NCBI RefSeq assembly: GCF_000208745.1
Contig: NC_030852.1
Location: forward strand, 26,273,471-26,337,470
Length of the DNA stretch: 64,000 nt
Source: Theobroma cacao
Taxonomy: Eukaryota > Streptophyta > Magnoliopsida > Malvales > Malvaceae
Direction: 5' to 3'
Shown here: positions 11,910 to 25,000 of the stretch, piece by piece
How positions within the stretch are numbered: the first letter of the stretch is position 1
Layout of the letters: the number at the start of each line of letters is the position of its first letter
Notes under the pieces: model-generated
What the model saw: only the letters and a program-made list of their open reading frames with translations
Databases searched by the model: none
Told to the model about the DNA's origin: nothing
Position numbers and translations under genes: made by a program

Positions 11910-12764
11910 TTAAAATATTAATTTTTTATTTATAATTTAAATATATGAAAATATTAATATTTTTAATTTTAATTTAAAATATTAATTTTATAAGTTTAAA
12001 TATGTAATTTTTAAAATAAATAAAATATTTTAATCTAAATATTTAAATTTTATTTTCATAAGTGTGAAATAACTAATACCATGAGAGAATGTGGTATTAG
12101 CTATTTCAAGTTTTTATCCAATTTTAAAGAATAGTCATTCTTTTTAAAATGACTATTCCTTCTTCAAAAACAAACCATATAAGAGAATAAAATTTTAGAA
12201 AGAATAGAGGGAGAATGGCTTAGTCATTCTCCCAACCAAACATAAACTATTTCCCCAACTAAACATGACCTACCACTCTTATTAAAGGTTTTGCGTGATG
12301 AAAGCAGGTCGTAAAAATCATGCAACTTTTGTTGCTGTGGTCGAGTCGAGCATTAATGAGTTTCGATGGCTATCTTTAATGTAAAGTAGGGAGGGAGGGG
12401 GCTGAGTTCCTGATCTTCGGAATCAACATTGCGTGGAAAGAGCAAAAGCAACATCTTCACTACGAAGAAAAGCACCAAAGTCCACGTCCATCATGGGAAA
12501 CCTTGTGCTTTGACAATTTTGCTTTTGTTATCCCAATAAAGCATAACTTTCTGTTCGTTTATTTTTCCAACTCAACTAATCTTCAAACAAAAGATACAAA
12601 GTTTCCCCCCAAAACAACTTTGGTACTAGTATTTCATTTTTCTCAATTCAACAAATTAGTAGGATAATTTATCTTGGAGCTGTGACAAATTTCTATTTTA
12701 TATCTCCACATTTTTATGTACTTTAAAAAAAAAAAATTCAAATCCTACCTCAAGTCAATGATTG

Positions 12765-12840
12765 TTAAAATTTATACTAAAATTTAAGTTAATTATTACT
12801 AATAACTTGAATTTAAATTTATGAAAATCATATGATTTAA
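12765..12840. repeat. 76-bp direct repeat, copy 1 (copy 2 at 13001-13076)
   Basis: Both copies begin TTAAAATTTATA, share TTAATTATTACTAATAA near the middle and end ATGATTTAA or GTGATTTAA. They have equal length and are diverged by scattered substitutions, suggesting an old local duplication or two copies of one small repeat. Confidence 0.65.
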
Positions 12841-13000
12841 ATTTTAAAAAATTACATTGCGTGAACCTTATAAAAATGACTTGCTTTACTAATTTTGGTC
12901 TTGTGGGTTTTGGTGAGATCTTAATTTCAAGTAAGTCTTATTTGTAATTTGATTTGTAGTCCTATGATAACGTATTTTAATTCAAATGTAAATGTGAGTA

Positions 13001-13076
13001 TTAAAATTTATATAAAAATTTGAATTAATTATTACTAATAATTTGAATTTAATTTTTTGACAATCACGTGATTTAA
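13001..13076. repeat. 76-bp direct repeat, copy 2
   Basis: Partner of 12765-12840, 236 bp downstream in the same orientation. Confidence 0.65.
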
Positions 13077-16000
13077 TGAAGTGAACAGAGCATCAGTTAA
13101 AAAATAAAAATAAAGCTTTGCTCTGCTCCTAATTAATTAAACATATTCCTAAGTACATATGTTAAAGGAAAGCCGCATACCATTTTTAATCTGTTCATAT
13201 AATTCAAATTAGGCCACCCTGGAAAAGTTGAAAAGCTTAAAATGCTGACCATGGAGTTGATATTTTTTACAACAAAAAGATGGCTGAAAGCCTGACCGAA
13301 CCACTAAAGAAGAGAAGGCGGAGAGATTAAAAAGAAGAAAATATAAAGAAATATAGAGACCACTGCAGTTTGAAACTTACACATTAAGTAACTATTTTAA
13401 TCTCACCTGCTGCCCTGCCATTGGTGTGCGCCATGGATATTAATTATTAGCACACAGCAATAATGTTTGGAACTTGTCAATTCAAATTATACCCAGGAAG
13501 CGACCTGGATGAAATTAAGACCTCGCAAAAAAACATGACCAAAATAACTTTCCCATTCACAAAGGGCGGGTCTTTCCTTGCATATTTTTTCTTTTGGCAT
13601 GTAATTTTAGTATAAATTTAAATTTTTGAATAAAGATAATAAAAAAATAATTATATTATATATATATATTAAGTTTTATATTTATAATAATAATAAAATT
13701 AAAAATTAAAAAGTGATGACCGTCACCACCCGTGGCTCGGCCTTTACATGTAAATAAATTAATTATGGATTTCACTTTCTTATATGATAATTAATATTTG
13801 CACGGAAAAAAACAAACTATATGTTTGGAAATAGGCCAAACATATATAAAGTTAATATTTCATTATTTAATAAAAAATAATGATTCAAAGGACAAATCTG
13901 GTCTGACTTTAAAAATGAGAGGCCAGTAGATCCCGACCCGAGCTCTTGTCCAGCTTGGCCATGGGCACCTCTTGATCTTATGATAGGATTGCAATTATTT
14001 GATTAATATATATTGAAAATTATTAAGTATATATATATATATATATATATAGATGTAAAATCAATCATTTGCTATTTATCAAAGAACTAAAATATAATTA
14101 ATAATGTTCACTCTGAAATTTTATCAAATAGATGCCCCAATCTCAATTATTAACTACGTATGTATTTCACAGGGTAAGATAGTCTATGGGGTATTAGTGA
14201 AAGAACTCTGTATCAGGTTTTGCTTTACAATAATATATATATATATATATTTGAAAATTCACTGTTAATAAAATATTGTTTAGTGTTTAAAAAGGTGAAA
14301 CCTCCATGACATCATTAAATTATACAGGAGTCGTGTACTCAAAGAACATTCTAGCAAACTTAAAATGAGATGAATAACACAGCAATTGTAAGTAATAGTT
14401 TTGACGATTGCTATAGAGGGCATAATATAACTATTAAAATCTAAGATTTCATTTTTTTTTTAAGTTTTAGGTTCGTATTTTAGGAGGAATTTTTTAATGA
14501 GAGAAGGTTTATCTCTTTTTAATTAAAAATCTCAATAAATTTTTACATGAGCATTAAATTACACAAATGACAATTTTTGTGAAGAAAAAAAGATATATAG
14601 AATTATCAATGTGAGAATAAAGAATACAAATCAAGGTTTCAAAAAGATCAGATATATTGTTGCAAATTAATTCATAATTTCAAAAAAGTATAATTCATAT
14701 TGCATACTGAAATCATTGAATAATCAAAATTTAGTTTCGATAAAATCAAAGTTATTTGTGTGTTGCAGGATCAATCTTGTTATGCAAGGCAATTGTTAAT
14801 TTGTTTATCATTAAGAAATCATTCAAGAGATAAAGCTAGTGTAATTTAGCTAGGCAATGGATGGTCCAATGACGTTAATATTATAAGTCTTTTTAAGTTA
14901 AAAAAATAATTTGAATTTTACTCTTTAGATAAAAAATTATGCATTAATTAATAAATTAAATATTTAAATGTCATTAATATCATAAATTTATTTAAATTAA
15001 TTTTTTTATTAAGAAATCGTGAGAAAAGAATGAGTGATTGTTTCCAACTTATATCCAACTGGATCTTAAACAGAGATCGGGGGCCATGCTATCAAATTTA
15101 GGTGGGACCAAAAAGTGTGAATTTGCATCACAATGGTAAAAATGCCATTGGAGAGCAGCCCTCTTGTCAGCCCCAAGCTTCACCCCTGCCAAAAGGTAGG
15201 GCGTCCTTAACCTTTTTTTCTTTTTGGTTAATAGTAATAGGGTAGGTGTAGTACCACATATTTCGCTGTAAACTTCGTCCATGTAACCCTTATCTACAAA
15301 GATGCCAACGTATTGAATTCGTCTACCCTTAGCTTAACCTCTTGGTTTGTTTTCTATCCCATGTTCAAACGTTTAATTCAGCAATTTCCCTTTAGCTTCA
15401 ATTAATCACAAAATGCAGTTAATGTTTGACTTGTTTTATTACATTTTTTCGTCCTATGACATTGTCAATATTACCCTAAATTAATTATATCTTAATAATC
15501 GAAACATGTACAAAAAAAAAAACAACCAATTTGGCTTTTACTTTTCTTTAATTTTAATCTGTAAATGGTCGATTATCAACGTTGACACACCGATGGAATC
15601 CTTCTCTCTCTTGTTATCCTCTTTTGCCTTTTTATCTTTTGCTCTCTCTTAATCAAACCCTTAATTTGTTTCTTCCTCCCATCTCACAAATCTATTCGTC
15701 TTTTTATCTCGCCTTCGTCGCAGTGTAGGATTACAAGTACGAATAAAACTAAACTCAATTTAACTTCTAAAAAAATAAAACTAAACTCAAGATGCTCCGA
15801 ATCTTGATTTGATGTTTTTCTTTAATTCCCGACTACACAACCCACGCACGCAAAGTAAGATATGTAGTTCTCTCTGTCACTCGTGTACACATACTTTATA
15901 TTGATTTTTAACAAGGAAAAAAAATAATCTTTTAAACTTTTTACAAAATTATAATTTTGCATGAATACTTGAATGCATATCTTTTTTGTTATTTTACGAT

Positions 16001-16702
16001 AATCATTTAAAGACGAAAGATCCATTTATATGTAAAATTAATTAAATTTTATATCCTCTCGTGTTTTGTAATATAATTTACATTTTGTTATTCTAACTAT
16101 TAGAAATCATGCTCAATTCATGTAAATCATGAATGTTAAATTTTAAATTAATTAAAAATATTTAACTATTTGTTTGGTAATAATAAAATTTCAATCCTTA
16201 AATATATGTATTAAATTTTCAATCAATATGATATGAATATAAATATCAATTTAACTTAAAATTTTACATATATGACAGGTGCAAGTAAATATGCTACAAA
16301 ATTTCTTAGAACATTAATCATGATATAAACTTTAATTAATTTTACCTTAATATAGTTTGATCTCTTCTGGTTATTGATATTTGATAAAGCAAGCAAATCT
16401 CTTTGTTACCTGCAAGCAAACAAAATAGTGAAAGCAACAATTATTAAAGAAATAATTATTTTAAAGGAGGGGGAGCCAGAACCGTTACAGTAAAAAGCAT
16501 GGATGGTTAATAGCACTTAAAAGATATTATAATAGATTATTTGTTACCTGCAATCTCTTTTAAGTTTCCATCAAAAAACGAAAATCTCTTCATGAAAGTT
16601 TATTTGTTTAATTAATTATTCATTAATTTGATTGGATATACTTTAAGAATCCGTCATAGCGGCCTCTAATACGAGTGACCGATTTCTTTCTTCTTTTGCC
16701 CC

Positions 16703-16710
16703 TATAAATA
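16703..16710 (+). promoter_or_regulatory. TATA box of the NAC gene
   Basis: TATAAATA preceded by CCCC, 88 bases before the chosen ATG at 16791. Transcription would then start near 16735, which excludes the short ATG ORF at 16717 and supports 16791 as the first translated ATG. Confidence 0.65.
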
Positions 16711-16790
16711 CTTTAGATGGCATTTCCTTGACTTTTGCCTCATCAACTGATCTCAAGTCTCAGCCTTTCAGGGAGAAAGACATTATCAGA

Positions 16791-17890
16791 ATGAACAAGC
16801 TCAATTTTGTTAGAGAGGGAATGACCAAATTGCCGCCTGGCTTCCGTTTCCAGCCAACAGATGAAGAGCTTGTTTTTCAGTATTTGAAATGCAAGGTCTT
16901 TTCCTTCCCTTTGCCTGCTTCAATCATTCCCGAGATCAATGTTTGCAAGTATGATCCCTGGGATTTGCCAGGTTAGTAGAAATTTGTTCTGAACCGGTAG
17001 ACTTTTTGTTTAATATTAGCTCTTGCTGGCATGCATTGTCACTGCAAAATTGCAACTTAAACTAGGATATGGTTAAGAAATAATATTATCTGTATATAGT
17101 ATACGCATATGGATTTATGGATTACGGTTTTGGAGTAGGAGATACCTGGTTCATAATTGGGCTGCAAAATGGGCTAGTTTTGTAAAGTTTTAATGATCCC
17201 CACTTATTTCTCTCTAGGTGAGTCGGAGCAAGAGAGGTATTTTTTCAGCAGTAAAGAAGCCAAGTATAGAATCGGGAACCGAATCAACAGAGCGACTGCT
17301 TCTGGTTATTGGAAGGCAACCGGCTTAGATAAACAAATTACATCGAGGAGATATCAAATAGCAGGGATGAGAAAAACTCTAGTTTTTCACATGGGGAAGC
17401 CTCCTCATGGGTCTAGAACTGATTGGATCATGCATGAATATCGTCTAGTTACTGTAGCAAGCAAAGATTGCAACTCTCCACTGTCAAAGAACCCAATAAT
17501 CCAGGCAAGTATAGATATATTTATACCCTCGCTAGCTGCATGTATTCAATTCTGAATAATTAATGTTGTTTTCCAGTTTTTGACATAATTTAATTCGATA
17601 TTCCGCAGAATTATTTAAATCATCATATGGAAAAGTGGGTTGTCTGTCGTATATTTTTGAAGAAAAGAAGTGAGGACGAGACTATTCAGAGTTTTTGCAA
17701 CAATAACCACGAGGAGAAAAAATCTATGGCAGTTCCTCATGAGCCTAAATTCTTTTATTTTATGAGAGAAAAAACTGGAATAACTCCTGCGTCTTCTTCC
17801 TCATCTTCTTCAAGTTCGAGCAGTATCACAGAGGTTTCTTCAAGTGGAGCAGACCTTGAAGAAAGCAGTAGCCACAATATTGTGCGTTGA
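16791..17890 (+). CDS. NAC-domain transcription factor, NAC083/VNI2-like, 3 exons, 249 aa
   Basis: Exons 16791-16971, 17218-17504 and 17609-17890. Intron 1 is GT-AG and phase 1; intron 2 (17505-17608) has a GC donor (CAG/GCAAGT) and a GCAG acceptor. The NAC domain fills about residues 14-170: [14 protein letters not shown], a block ending [31 protein letters not shown], the [17 protein letters not shown] block, and EKWVVCRIF. It binds DNA as a dimer in the nucleus. The wording of the first block and its PLPASIIPE stretch resemble NAC083 (VNI2) and relatives, which act in xylem and senescence control (family knowledge; orthology not proven). The C-terminal activation or repression region is short and has a serine run near 213-223. 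A TATA box lies 88 bases upstream. Confidence 0.92.
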
Positions 17891-19770
17891 ACTTGTTGAG
17901 CACAGAGCGCTAATTAAGCAGGTGTTAATCCTTCCCTGCTTGCAGTTGGTTAATTATATATCTTGTCTAGCTTTCCCTTTTGTTTTGCTGTTGATATAAT
18001 AGTAGTTTATTGTTATTTAACCAAGTAGTCATGCAACTCTATTGCAGCCGTATTGACTTCTGAAAAAATTCCATATGTTTATATAATATATATTGATCTT
18101 GAACAAGAAGGAGAAATTAGTCCTTCCAAACAACCTTTTATGAAAAGGCATATCATTTTCCCAGAGAAAACGAAATGAGAAGGGAATAAAAAGAAGCATA
18201 GCGTACGTCAACTTTGCGCAAAAGAAAAAAAAAAATCTTTGGGCCAAAGCACCAGTAAATAAAAAGAAAGAATATCTGCACATGGGATTCACTTGATCGG
18301 CTTTTTCCCTGGTCCTGTGTAAAGTGGAATGTCTTAGAAAGAACAAATGCCCATCAACCCTTTTGCACTTCTTTACTTGTGAAAGTGGATTCGGAGCCCA
18401 AAAGTACCGGGTTCAGGTTAATTTATAGTAAAATTAATGTAGTCCCATATATATATACACACACATCACTTGTAAGTGAAGAAATCGGTTTATGAAATAA
18501 TATTAATTTAGATATTGCCTTCATAGAGTGGAAGTGAGAGGGAGGCTGTAAAGAACATTTTTTTAAATATTATATATATTATGCATATCGAAAATGTAAT
18601 TAAAAATATTTACATTATCTTATGCACCATGCATTCTGACTTTTGCATTGTCAGAAACTGTTGACTTACGCACCATTTTGTTGTAAATTTGCATTATCTT
18701 AATTGCTTGCAATTATGCACCAAGAGATCACACTCAAATCTTGTATCAACTATTGAAAATTGCACAACCAATCAAGATAATCAAAATCAGAACCAGCGGT
18801 AGTAGTGAAAAGAATAATGCATGGAGGGTAGCCAAGTTCAACCCTCGATTTATAATTTGCAAACTGATAAGAGAATACGAAATAACTGAGCTGATATCAG
18901 CTGTAGTACCATCTTTCAACGTCGAATGGCAGTGGTGTTTCTGTTATATACAACCTCTTTTCACATTGTGATCAAGTCTGGTCATTTCTTGAAATTAGTA
19001 CAATACTTGTTATTGATTTAGTGGATATTTGAGAAAGGAAAATGCATGTTTCTTAGAGAGAGAGAAAGTTGTATTGATCATAATAAGTTTTACACGTGTA
19101 AGCTAGCAATTGATGTTTGATAGACATAGTTGTTATTATTCCACGGCAGATGCTTGTCCAATTGAGTAAAGATTTCTGAAGTCCATTAGGGCCCTAGCAA
19201 GAGACTGAATTGCATGTGTTGTTCATGGTGGCGTACGTTTCTAACTTAAAATGTAATTAGATATGGGGCATCCCAGTCCAGGAGAGCTAATTTTAGAATG
19301 AAAAACTATTATTGTTGTGCATGCGGTGTGCTTGGCAGCTATCTAGAAGACTAGATAATAATCTGGATTTTGACCTCTAAATATAGAATGATCAGGTTGA
19401 AATACCAAACATTTCATGATATATTATTTGAAAACAGCTTGACTCTTAACGAATCGACAACTTATCAGCATACCTGCTTGATAAAAGAGAAATAGTAAAT
19501 TTTCACAAGATGATGTGGCCAAGCTATGAAACAAATAATCAAATGTATGCATGTATATCTGTAATGTGCCAGAGTTAATTACCTATGCAAGCCAATTTTT
19601 CATGGTGTTCGCCTAACCACCCTTGAACCCTTTGGTTCAAATCCTCGCCTTCCTAACTATTAAATCCCGATTTATCTTTGGAATCCTTCCTTCCCTAACC
19701 ATCCATTTGGCTCCCTGTCCCCATCTCTCTCTCAGCTTGTTATTTTCCCATCTTTCTCTTTAATTAATTA
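17891..19770. other. Intergenic between NAC gene and the 251-aa gene
   Basis: No supported gene. ORFs at 18029-18346 (minus) and 18741-18971 (plus) have no family resemblance. A G-box CACGTG occurs at 19093-19098, about 670 bases upstream of the next start codon. A CT-rich stretch just before 19771 probably is the 5' leader of the next gene. Confidence 0.5.
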
Positions 19771-20911
19771 ATGGGGCGTGGGGCGTCGAAACTAGACCAC
19801 CGAAAAGGGGAGATGCTGCCTAAACTGCCTCCTATCCTCTGCCGAAAGCTCGAGGAGATTAGGAGACGCAGGGCAGGGGCAACTCTTTCCAAAAAACAGC
19901 TCCTCAAGGATGGCGATGAGGATGAATGTGCATCCATTCATCACAATGAACGCAAAAGTTTATCATCTTTATCATCTGCGGAGCCTGATGAGGATAGCAT
20001 AGGATCCGCCAAGGTAGCACCAGAGCCAACCGAGCCCAAGGAAATCTTTTCTGATCAGGAGGTTATAGACCAAGAAAAAAGCACAGAACAAAATAATAAT
20101 AAAGATAATAACAATGCTGAAGAGGAAGATAAAGAGAAGGTAGAAGAGTTGGCCTTGGAAGAAACAGAAGATGAAGAATATGGCAGGTTCAGCAATGTAG
20201 AAGGCTCTCTTATCTGTCCAGGATCACCAAGTTTCAGAGTGTATTACATTGAATCACTACAGAATAAGGAGGATAATGGTGAGTACTTTCACTTTTCAGG
20301 AAGCATTATGAATTGTTTTTATCTAGTATATTTTTCATTCTATCAAACAATACAATAACTATAGCAGTACCACAGCTCCGAAGTGTCACGTAATTTATTA
20401 ACCTGCCAAGTACCAAATAAGATATGTAAATTCCTCTTTTTTTGGTCCTTCACAAGCCATAAATTGTTTGTTTGGATGCATCCAGGCAAGGATGATTACA
20501 TGAACAAAGGCTCGCTGAGTGATACCGATGTAGATGCTGTTGAGACTGTTGAATCCGGGAAGTCCACCGAGGTAATTGGCTTAACAATGCTTCGGAACAA
20601 ATAGTTGATTCCGATTCAATTTCTTTTTAAAAAATGCAAAGTAATTAATCAAGTACATAGAAACATATATAGAGCATGAAGAGTATTAGTAATAATTTTG
20701 CCAAACAAAAGGCTGATATCTGAAATTCTCTCTTATTCTCTTCGTTCAGGAATCGGTAGCCAAGATAAAGAAGAGAGGAAGGAAAGGAATGAAGTTTAGG
20801 AGGGTTGGTAGACCTGTCAAAAACTTCCTGAACGTCAAGTCGTGCTACTATCCGTCTTGTGGTGGTCTCGAGATATCCCGTTTGATCGCTGCAAAACCAG
20901 CAACAACGTAG
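19771..20911 (+). CDS. Plant protein of unknown function, possible N-myristoylation, 3 exons, 251 aa
   Basis: I do not recognise a family. Exons 19771-20278, 20486-20571 and 20750-20911 join in frame through GT-AG introns (phases 1 and 0) to 251 codons plus TAG. The N-terminus MGRGASKLDHRKG fits the myristoylation pattern G2 with Ser at position 6 and Lys after it. There is no Cys at position 3, so stable membrane anchoring is uncertain. A PKLPPILCRKLEEIRRRR stretch at about 17-34 looks like a basic helix. Residues about 60-145 are acidic, Asn/Glu-rich and probably disordered. A SLICPGSPSFRVYYIE block near 150-165 looks conserved. The C-terminus is basic (KKRGRKGMKFRRVGRP), followed by a short CYYPSC segment. 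The matching phases and clean stop support a real gene. Function cannot be assigned. Confidence 0.75.
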
Positions 20912-22045
20912 GCTGTTCTGCTATTGTTAAAGAGCGCTTATCCCTCTCTTTCTTTACTTTTATGACTTGTGTAATTCTATTCTTTGCAAAGATAGGAACC
21001 GAATGCATCAAATATTGTACCATATGAAATAGATAAAAGAATTTGATAGCTAAAAGCAAAGTTATTTTATCTAACCGGTACTGACACAAAATAAACCGAA
21101 ATACTATGATTAAATCCATTGGTCTATTAATTAGTACCAGTACTAGTTCTATTTTTCACCTCAAGGGAAAATGCTTCAATAGCTGAATGCTTTTACATGT
21201 TGATATTAGACAGAGATACGACGTAGATTGAAATTAACTACCCTTGCCATTAAAATATTTGAAACCATGCATCAAAGTCCATATCATGTCTTTTGAGAAC
21301 ATCATTTGTTATGAAACCAACTCAGAAGTAACTAGTAAGCCTGTATTTTGCGTTTGAAATACATGGCGGCTAGCTCTGACCTCTGGGTTAAACACTGCAC
21401 CAGTTCTAAAGGCATTAAACGTAGCAATAGTCCCTCCTCAACCCCTGAATGGATAACAACTTGGAAGTTCATCGTGCAAAAGAAAGAACATGAGTTCATT
21501 ATCCAAATCATGCCTTCCATTTGAGTATACTTTATCCCACCAAGCAGATGAAATTTGGGTCCTATCAACTATTACTTTGAAGGGAACTTGCAAACTCTGT
21601 AGCAAATATATATAGTTGATTCTGTTCCCAATATTTAAAGTGACAATAATCAACCAAAAAATCCAAAAATTTGAACAGAATAAAAAGTATGCCTAATTCC
21701 GTACTGCAAGATACTACATGTCACATACTTGCACATCATGCATACAAATAATAAACTGACCCTTAAGTTAATATAAAAGAATAAGAAATCGAACAGAAAT
21801 AAAGACAAGAAAAACAGGTCGTAGCAAACAGAGCATACCTATAGTCATAGCAAACCAGTTCTTACAGTTATATCAATGTTAAAATCACACACCATCTTAT
21901 GCTTCACAAGCTATACTTTAATCCAGACAAACACTTGTCATGGTAGAAAGAGAAAAAATAGGGAAAATGCGAGGGGTGGGGTGAAGAGAAGGCATACATG
22001 CACATTCCAAATACTAGTAGTTCATAGTTCATATATACCATGCCC
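20912..22045. other. Intergenic, with an orphan exon-like block
   Basis: Contains the 3' UTRs of the flanking genes. On the minus strand 21309-21596 forms a 96-codon block after a good splice acceptor (TTTGCTACAG) with one internal TGA at 21438-21440. No other exon of such a gene is visible. Confidence 0.5.
21309..21596 (-). pseudogene. Possible orphan or decayed terminal exon, unknown family
   Basis: A plant-like acceptor (TATATTTGCTACAG) precedes a 288-base stretch that reads in one frame to TAA, interrupted only by TGA at 21438-21440. The reading includes hydrophilic and aromatic residues unlike translated AT-rich noise, for example DRTQISSAWWDKVYSNGRHD. I do not recognise the protein. 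It could be the remnant of a duplicated gene, an alternative 3' exon of the neighbouring ATPase gene, or chance. Confidence 0.25.
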
Positions 22046-25000
22046 TTATTCAGAAGGGAAGGCAGCAGAGAGCAATTCCTCGTCCTCCACAAACACTTGC
22101 AAATTCTTGGATTTCATCAAGAAACCCACTGCCTCTTCATTGAATTTCAGAAGAAAGGCCAGCTTGATTAGTTCAGAGAGTGAACTAATTTGATCTTCCT
22201 TTTCCCACAGTACCCCTTCAGCAATTGCTTCAGCGAAGTAAGTAGCACATTCAAGGAAATTCTTTTTCCCAGCCGACTTGTCCATCTTCTGAATGAAAAT
22301 CTTCGAGCTCTCTTTATCCCAACGTATCATTCGACTTGCTCTAACTTCTTGGGTTTCACCCGAAGATAAAAACAAAGTATATCCCACTGTAATCGGTTCG
22401 GAAGTCTCAAGGACAGTGAGATTGAGGAGGCACTTAACAGCTTCATGCCTTTTGTCTGATTCCATTTTTAAAGAAGAACCTGCTAAAAAGCCAAGAAGAA
22501 GTCGAACCAGCTCTTTTCTCATAGCACCTCTATGATTAACCTGCTTAAGTTCCAAGTCATTTTTCAATGATAATTCTTTCGTCTGTACAGACTCGGAGAT
22601 CATGCGAACCCCAATTTTTCTGTATAATTCAAGTAGCATAGTTCGAGGCAAAGAAGGCAAGCTTGGCTGAGGATACCAGACAAATAGCGGACAAGAAGAG
22701 GACTGGACAAAAAGATCCTTAAGCTGAAGGTCATCAGCGATAAACACATCATGCTTGTCAAATAACATAATTCCATCCGAACCTGAGTCCACGGGCAACT
22801 TTACCAATCTTTCAGAAAGAATTTTCTCGTTCTTTGAACTCTGGTGCTCCACAACAAACCTCCAGAATGCACAACACTCATCATGTGACAATTGCTGTCT
22901 TGAAGTTTCCCAACCTTTCCAAAGATTGCAATAATCATCAAGTGAAGGATTTGATTTGACACCAAATGCACCAGAGAAAAACTGCAGTGGTAGTTTGTTC
23001 TTATAGTGTTTCTCCAAAACATTCAACTGCAAACCAAAGAGACCATCTTTGTCATGTAGAACACATTCATCAGGTTTGACCCACCTTCCATTTTCATTTC
23101 CATCAGGGATCCAGATTTTCCGTGTAGCTTCACTATCAGGCACCCATCCTACTTCTGCCAAAAATTTATATATTCGAATGATTGTGGCAAAATCAGAATG
23201 GAAAGCAAGGTGGCTGGCTAGCAATGTGCTTCCCTTCTCAACATCAACAGTAACTCCTATTGAATCGAGCTCTTTTCTATAGGTTCTAATCTCAGAACCA
23301 TAGAAACCTTCATCAATGAATGGTCCATCTGTTGGCTTTAAGCCTGATCTCCCATCGAACAATAAGCTCTTACCTGGACTCCTATAACCAGTATAGGTTT
23401 TCAACCATTTTTCTGAAACTTTTTTCAAAAACGCTTCTGAGAAGGTGTAATTCTTGTCTTTCAACAAAATTCTCAAGCATTTGAGCAATGAAAGTGCATT
23501 TGTGGGAGCTATCATGCTGCTACTCCGAGGAAAACAGAGACAACCAGGGACAAACTTCACACCATGTTCGAATTCAACAACAACCCCAATGCTCATCAAC
23601 TCGTCTCTATACTCGTGAATGTCCTTTCCACAATAATTATCGGTATCATCAATAAAAGGAAGGAGAGTAATTGTGGAAATGGACTCCCACTTCGGACCAA
23701 AGAGGATGCAATCTTTTGGAGACCTAAAATCACCAAGCCGAGTCCGCAACCACTTTACTTCATGGATGCAATTCTTCAAGTCAGAGGGAAATTTATGCAG
23801 TGTTCTCTTAAATTGTCTATAGCATGACAGAAACGACAAAATATTATCTTTTGTAATAGAAGATAATGATGCCTGTTGCCTGAATTTGCTAGCAAAAGAT
23901 GTGACTGCAGCCCCAAAATCCACCACAGCACCCAATCTCCTCAACTCACATTTGTAAGAGGAGATGGTACTTCCATAGTATGCACAATCAATTATCGGGA
24001 AACAATTGAAAACCTGTAGGAGACAACCCCACTCTCGATCATATAGAAAGCATTCAGACGGAGGTTTGTGACCAAGATTTGTCTTCAAACACTTCACATT
24101 TTTTAGTGCCGTAACAAGGCGCTCAGATGATTTTGCATAACGCATACATTCCAGCGCCAAAAGAAAAGCATCAGCTTTCAAAGAGGTCAAGCATGAAGAA
24201 GATTTCAAGCTTTCAATAACAAGCTGATAACTCCCACTGAAGTGAACTATAACACCAAGCAACTCAAGCTCTGCTTTGAAGCAAAAGATTTCATCGCCAT
24301 AGAATGTGTGATCAATAAAGGGGACATCACAGATTTGTGTAGCTGTTTTCCATTCCTCATCGAACAAAACAGCTCCAACTGGGGATCTGTAGTCATGAGA
24401 TGTCTTTAGCCACATTCCTTCTTTGATGCTGCAGATAAATTCATCAGGAGGGAGCAATTTTGTTCTCAAATATCTAATGAAACCAAGAATGGAGAAGACA
24501 CGGTCTCTACCTAACGTTGATGAAGATGCTAGTCTCATGAGATGCTTCCCAATAAATGCACATGCTTCTCCATATTCAAACATGACTCCAATTATTTTTA
24601 GCTCCTCCTTATACTTACTTATTCTGTCTCCATAAAAGCTCTGATCAATCAGCGGAATATCTACAAACACTAATCCATTCTGCAAAAATCTTCCCCATGA
24701 CGAGGAATGAAAAAATGATTGTGATGGTGGTTTGTAGCTAGAAGAGCCATTTATTGTGACTTTCAGCCAGCTTCCATTTTTTATGCTTGTCAAAAACTTC
24801 TCTGGAATTAGAGTTCCTCTATTTTTCATGTTCTGAATCCAATCCAACAGCAAGAAAGTGTTTTCCTTTGTGAGTGGCGAAGAGACAGCAGGGATGGCAG
24901 CATTAGGGGGAGATAGAGAAGGAATGTCTGAAGCTGCAACATTTGATCCTAGAAACTTCAATAGCTTCTTTTCAGGTGTGATTTCACCAACAAAATTTCC

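Larger units (their letters stand above)
10826..12246. mobile_element. Candidate TIR transposon copy with GTTTGGTT-type ends
   Basis: The left edge reads TACGTTTGGTTCGTGAAATA and the right edge, reverse-complemented, reads TATGTTTGGTTGGGAGAATG. Both are followed by imperfect GAATA/GAATG-rich arms. The interior is very AT-rich and contains an inverted repeat at 12066-12081/12092-12107 (16-bp arms, one mismatch). The 583-base gap hides the centre. I see no clear target duplication, so family and exact ends are uncertain. Confidence 0.4.
10772..16702. other. Long AT-rich intergenic region with repeats
   Basis: Nearly 6 kb with no supported gene. It holds a large AT-rich repeat-like segment (about 10826-12246, including a 583-base gap), a 74-bp tandem duplication at 11111-11260, two 76-bp direct repeats at 12765-12840 and 13001-13076, and AT microsatellites at 14029-14051 and 14233-14250. 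Short ORFs at 15049-15282 and 15822-16025 show no recognisable domain. Confidence 0.5.

Noticed and set aside
11266..11921. Long ORFs across N runs (also 49286-49606)
   Set aside because: They consist of undetermined bases from assembly gaps.
16728..16790. Upstream extension of the NAC ORF
   Set aside because: It begins with TTG, and 16791 is the first in-frame ATG giving the usual NAC N-terminus.
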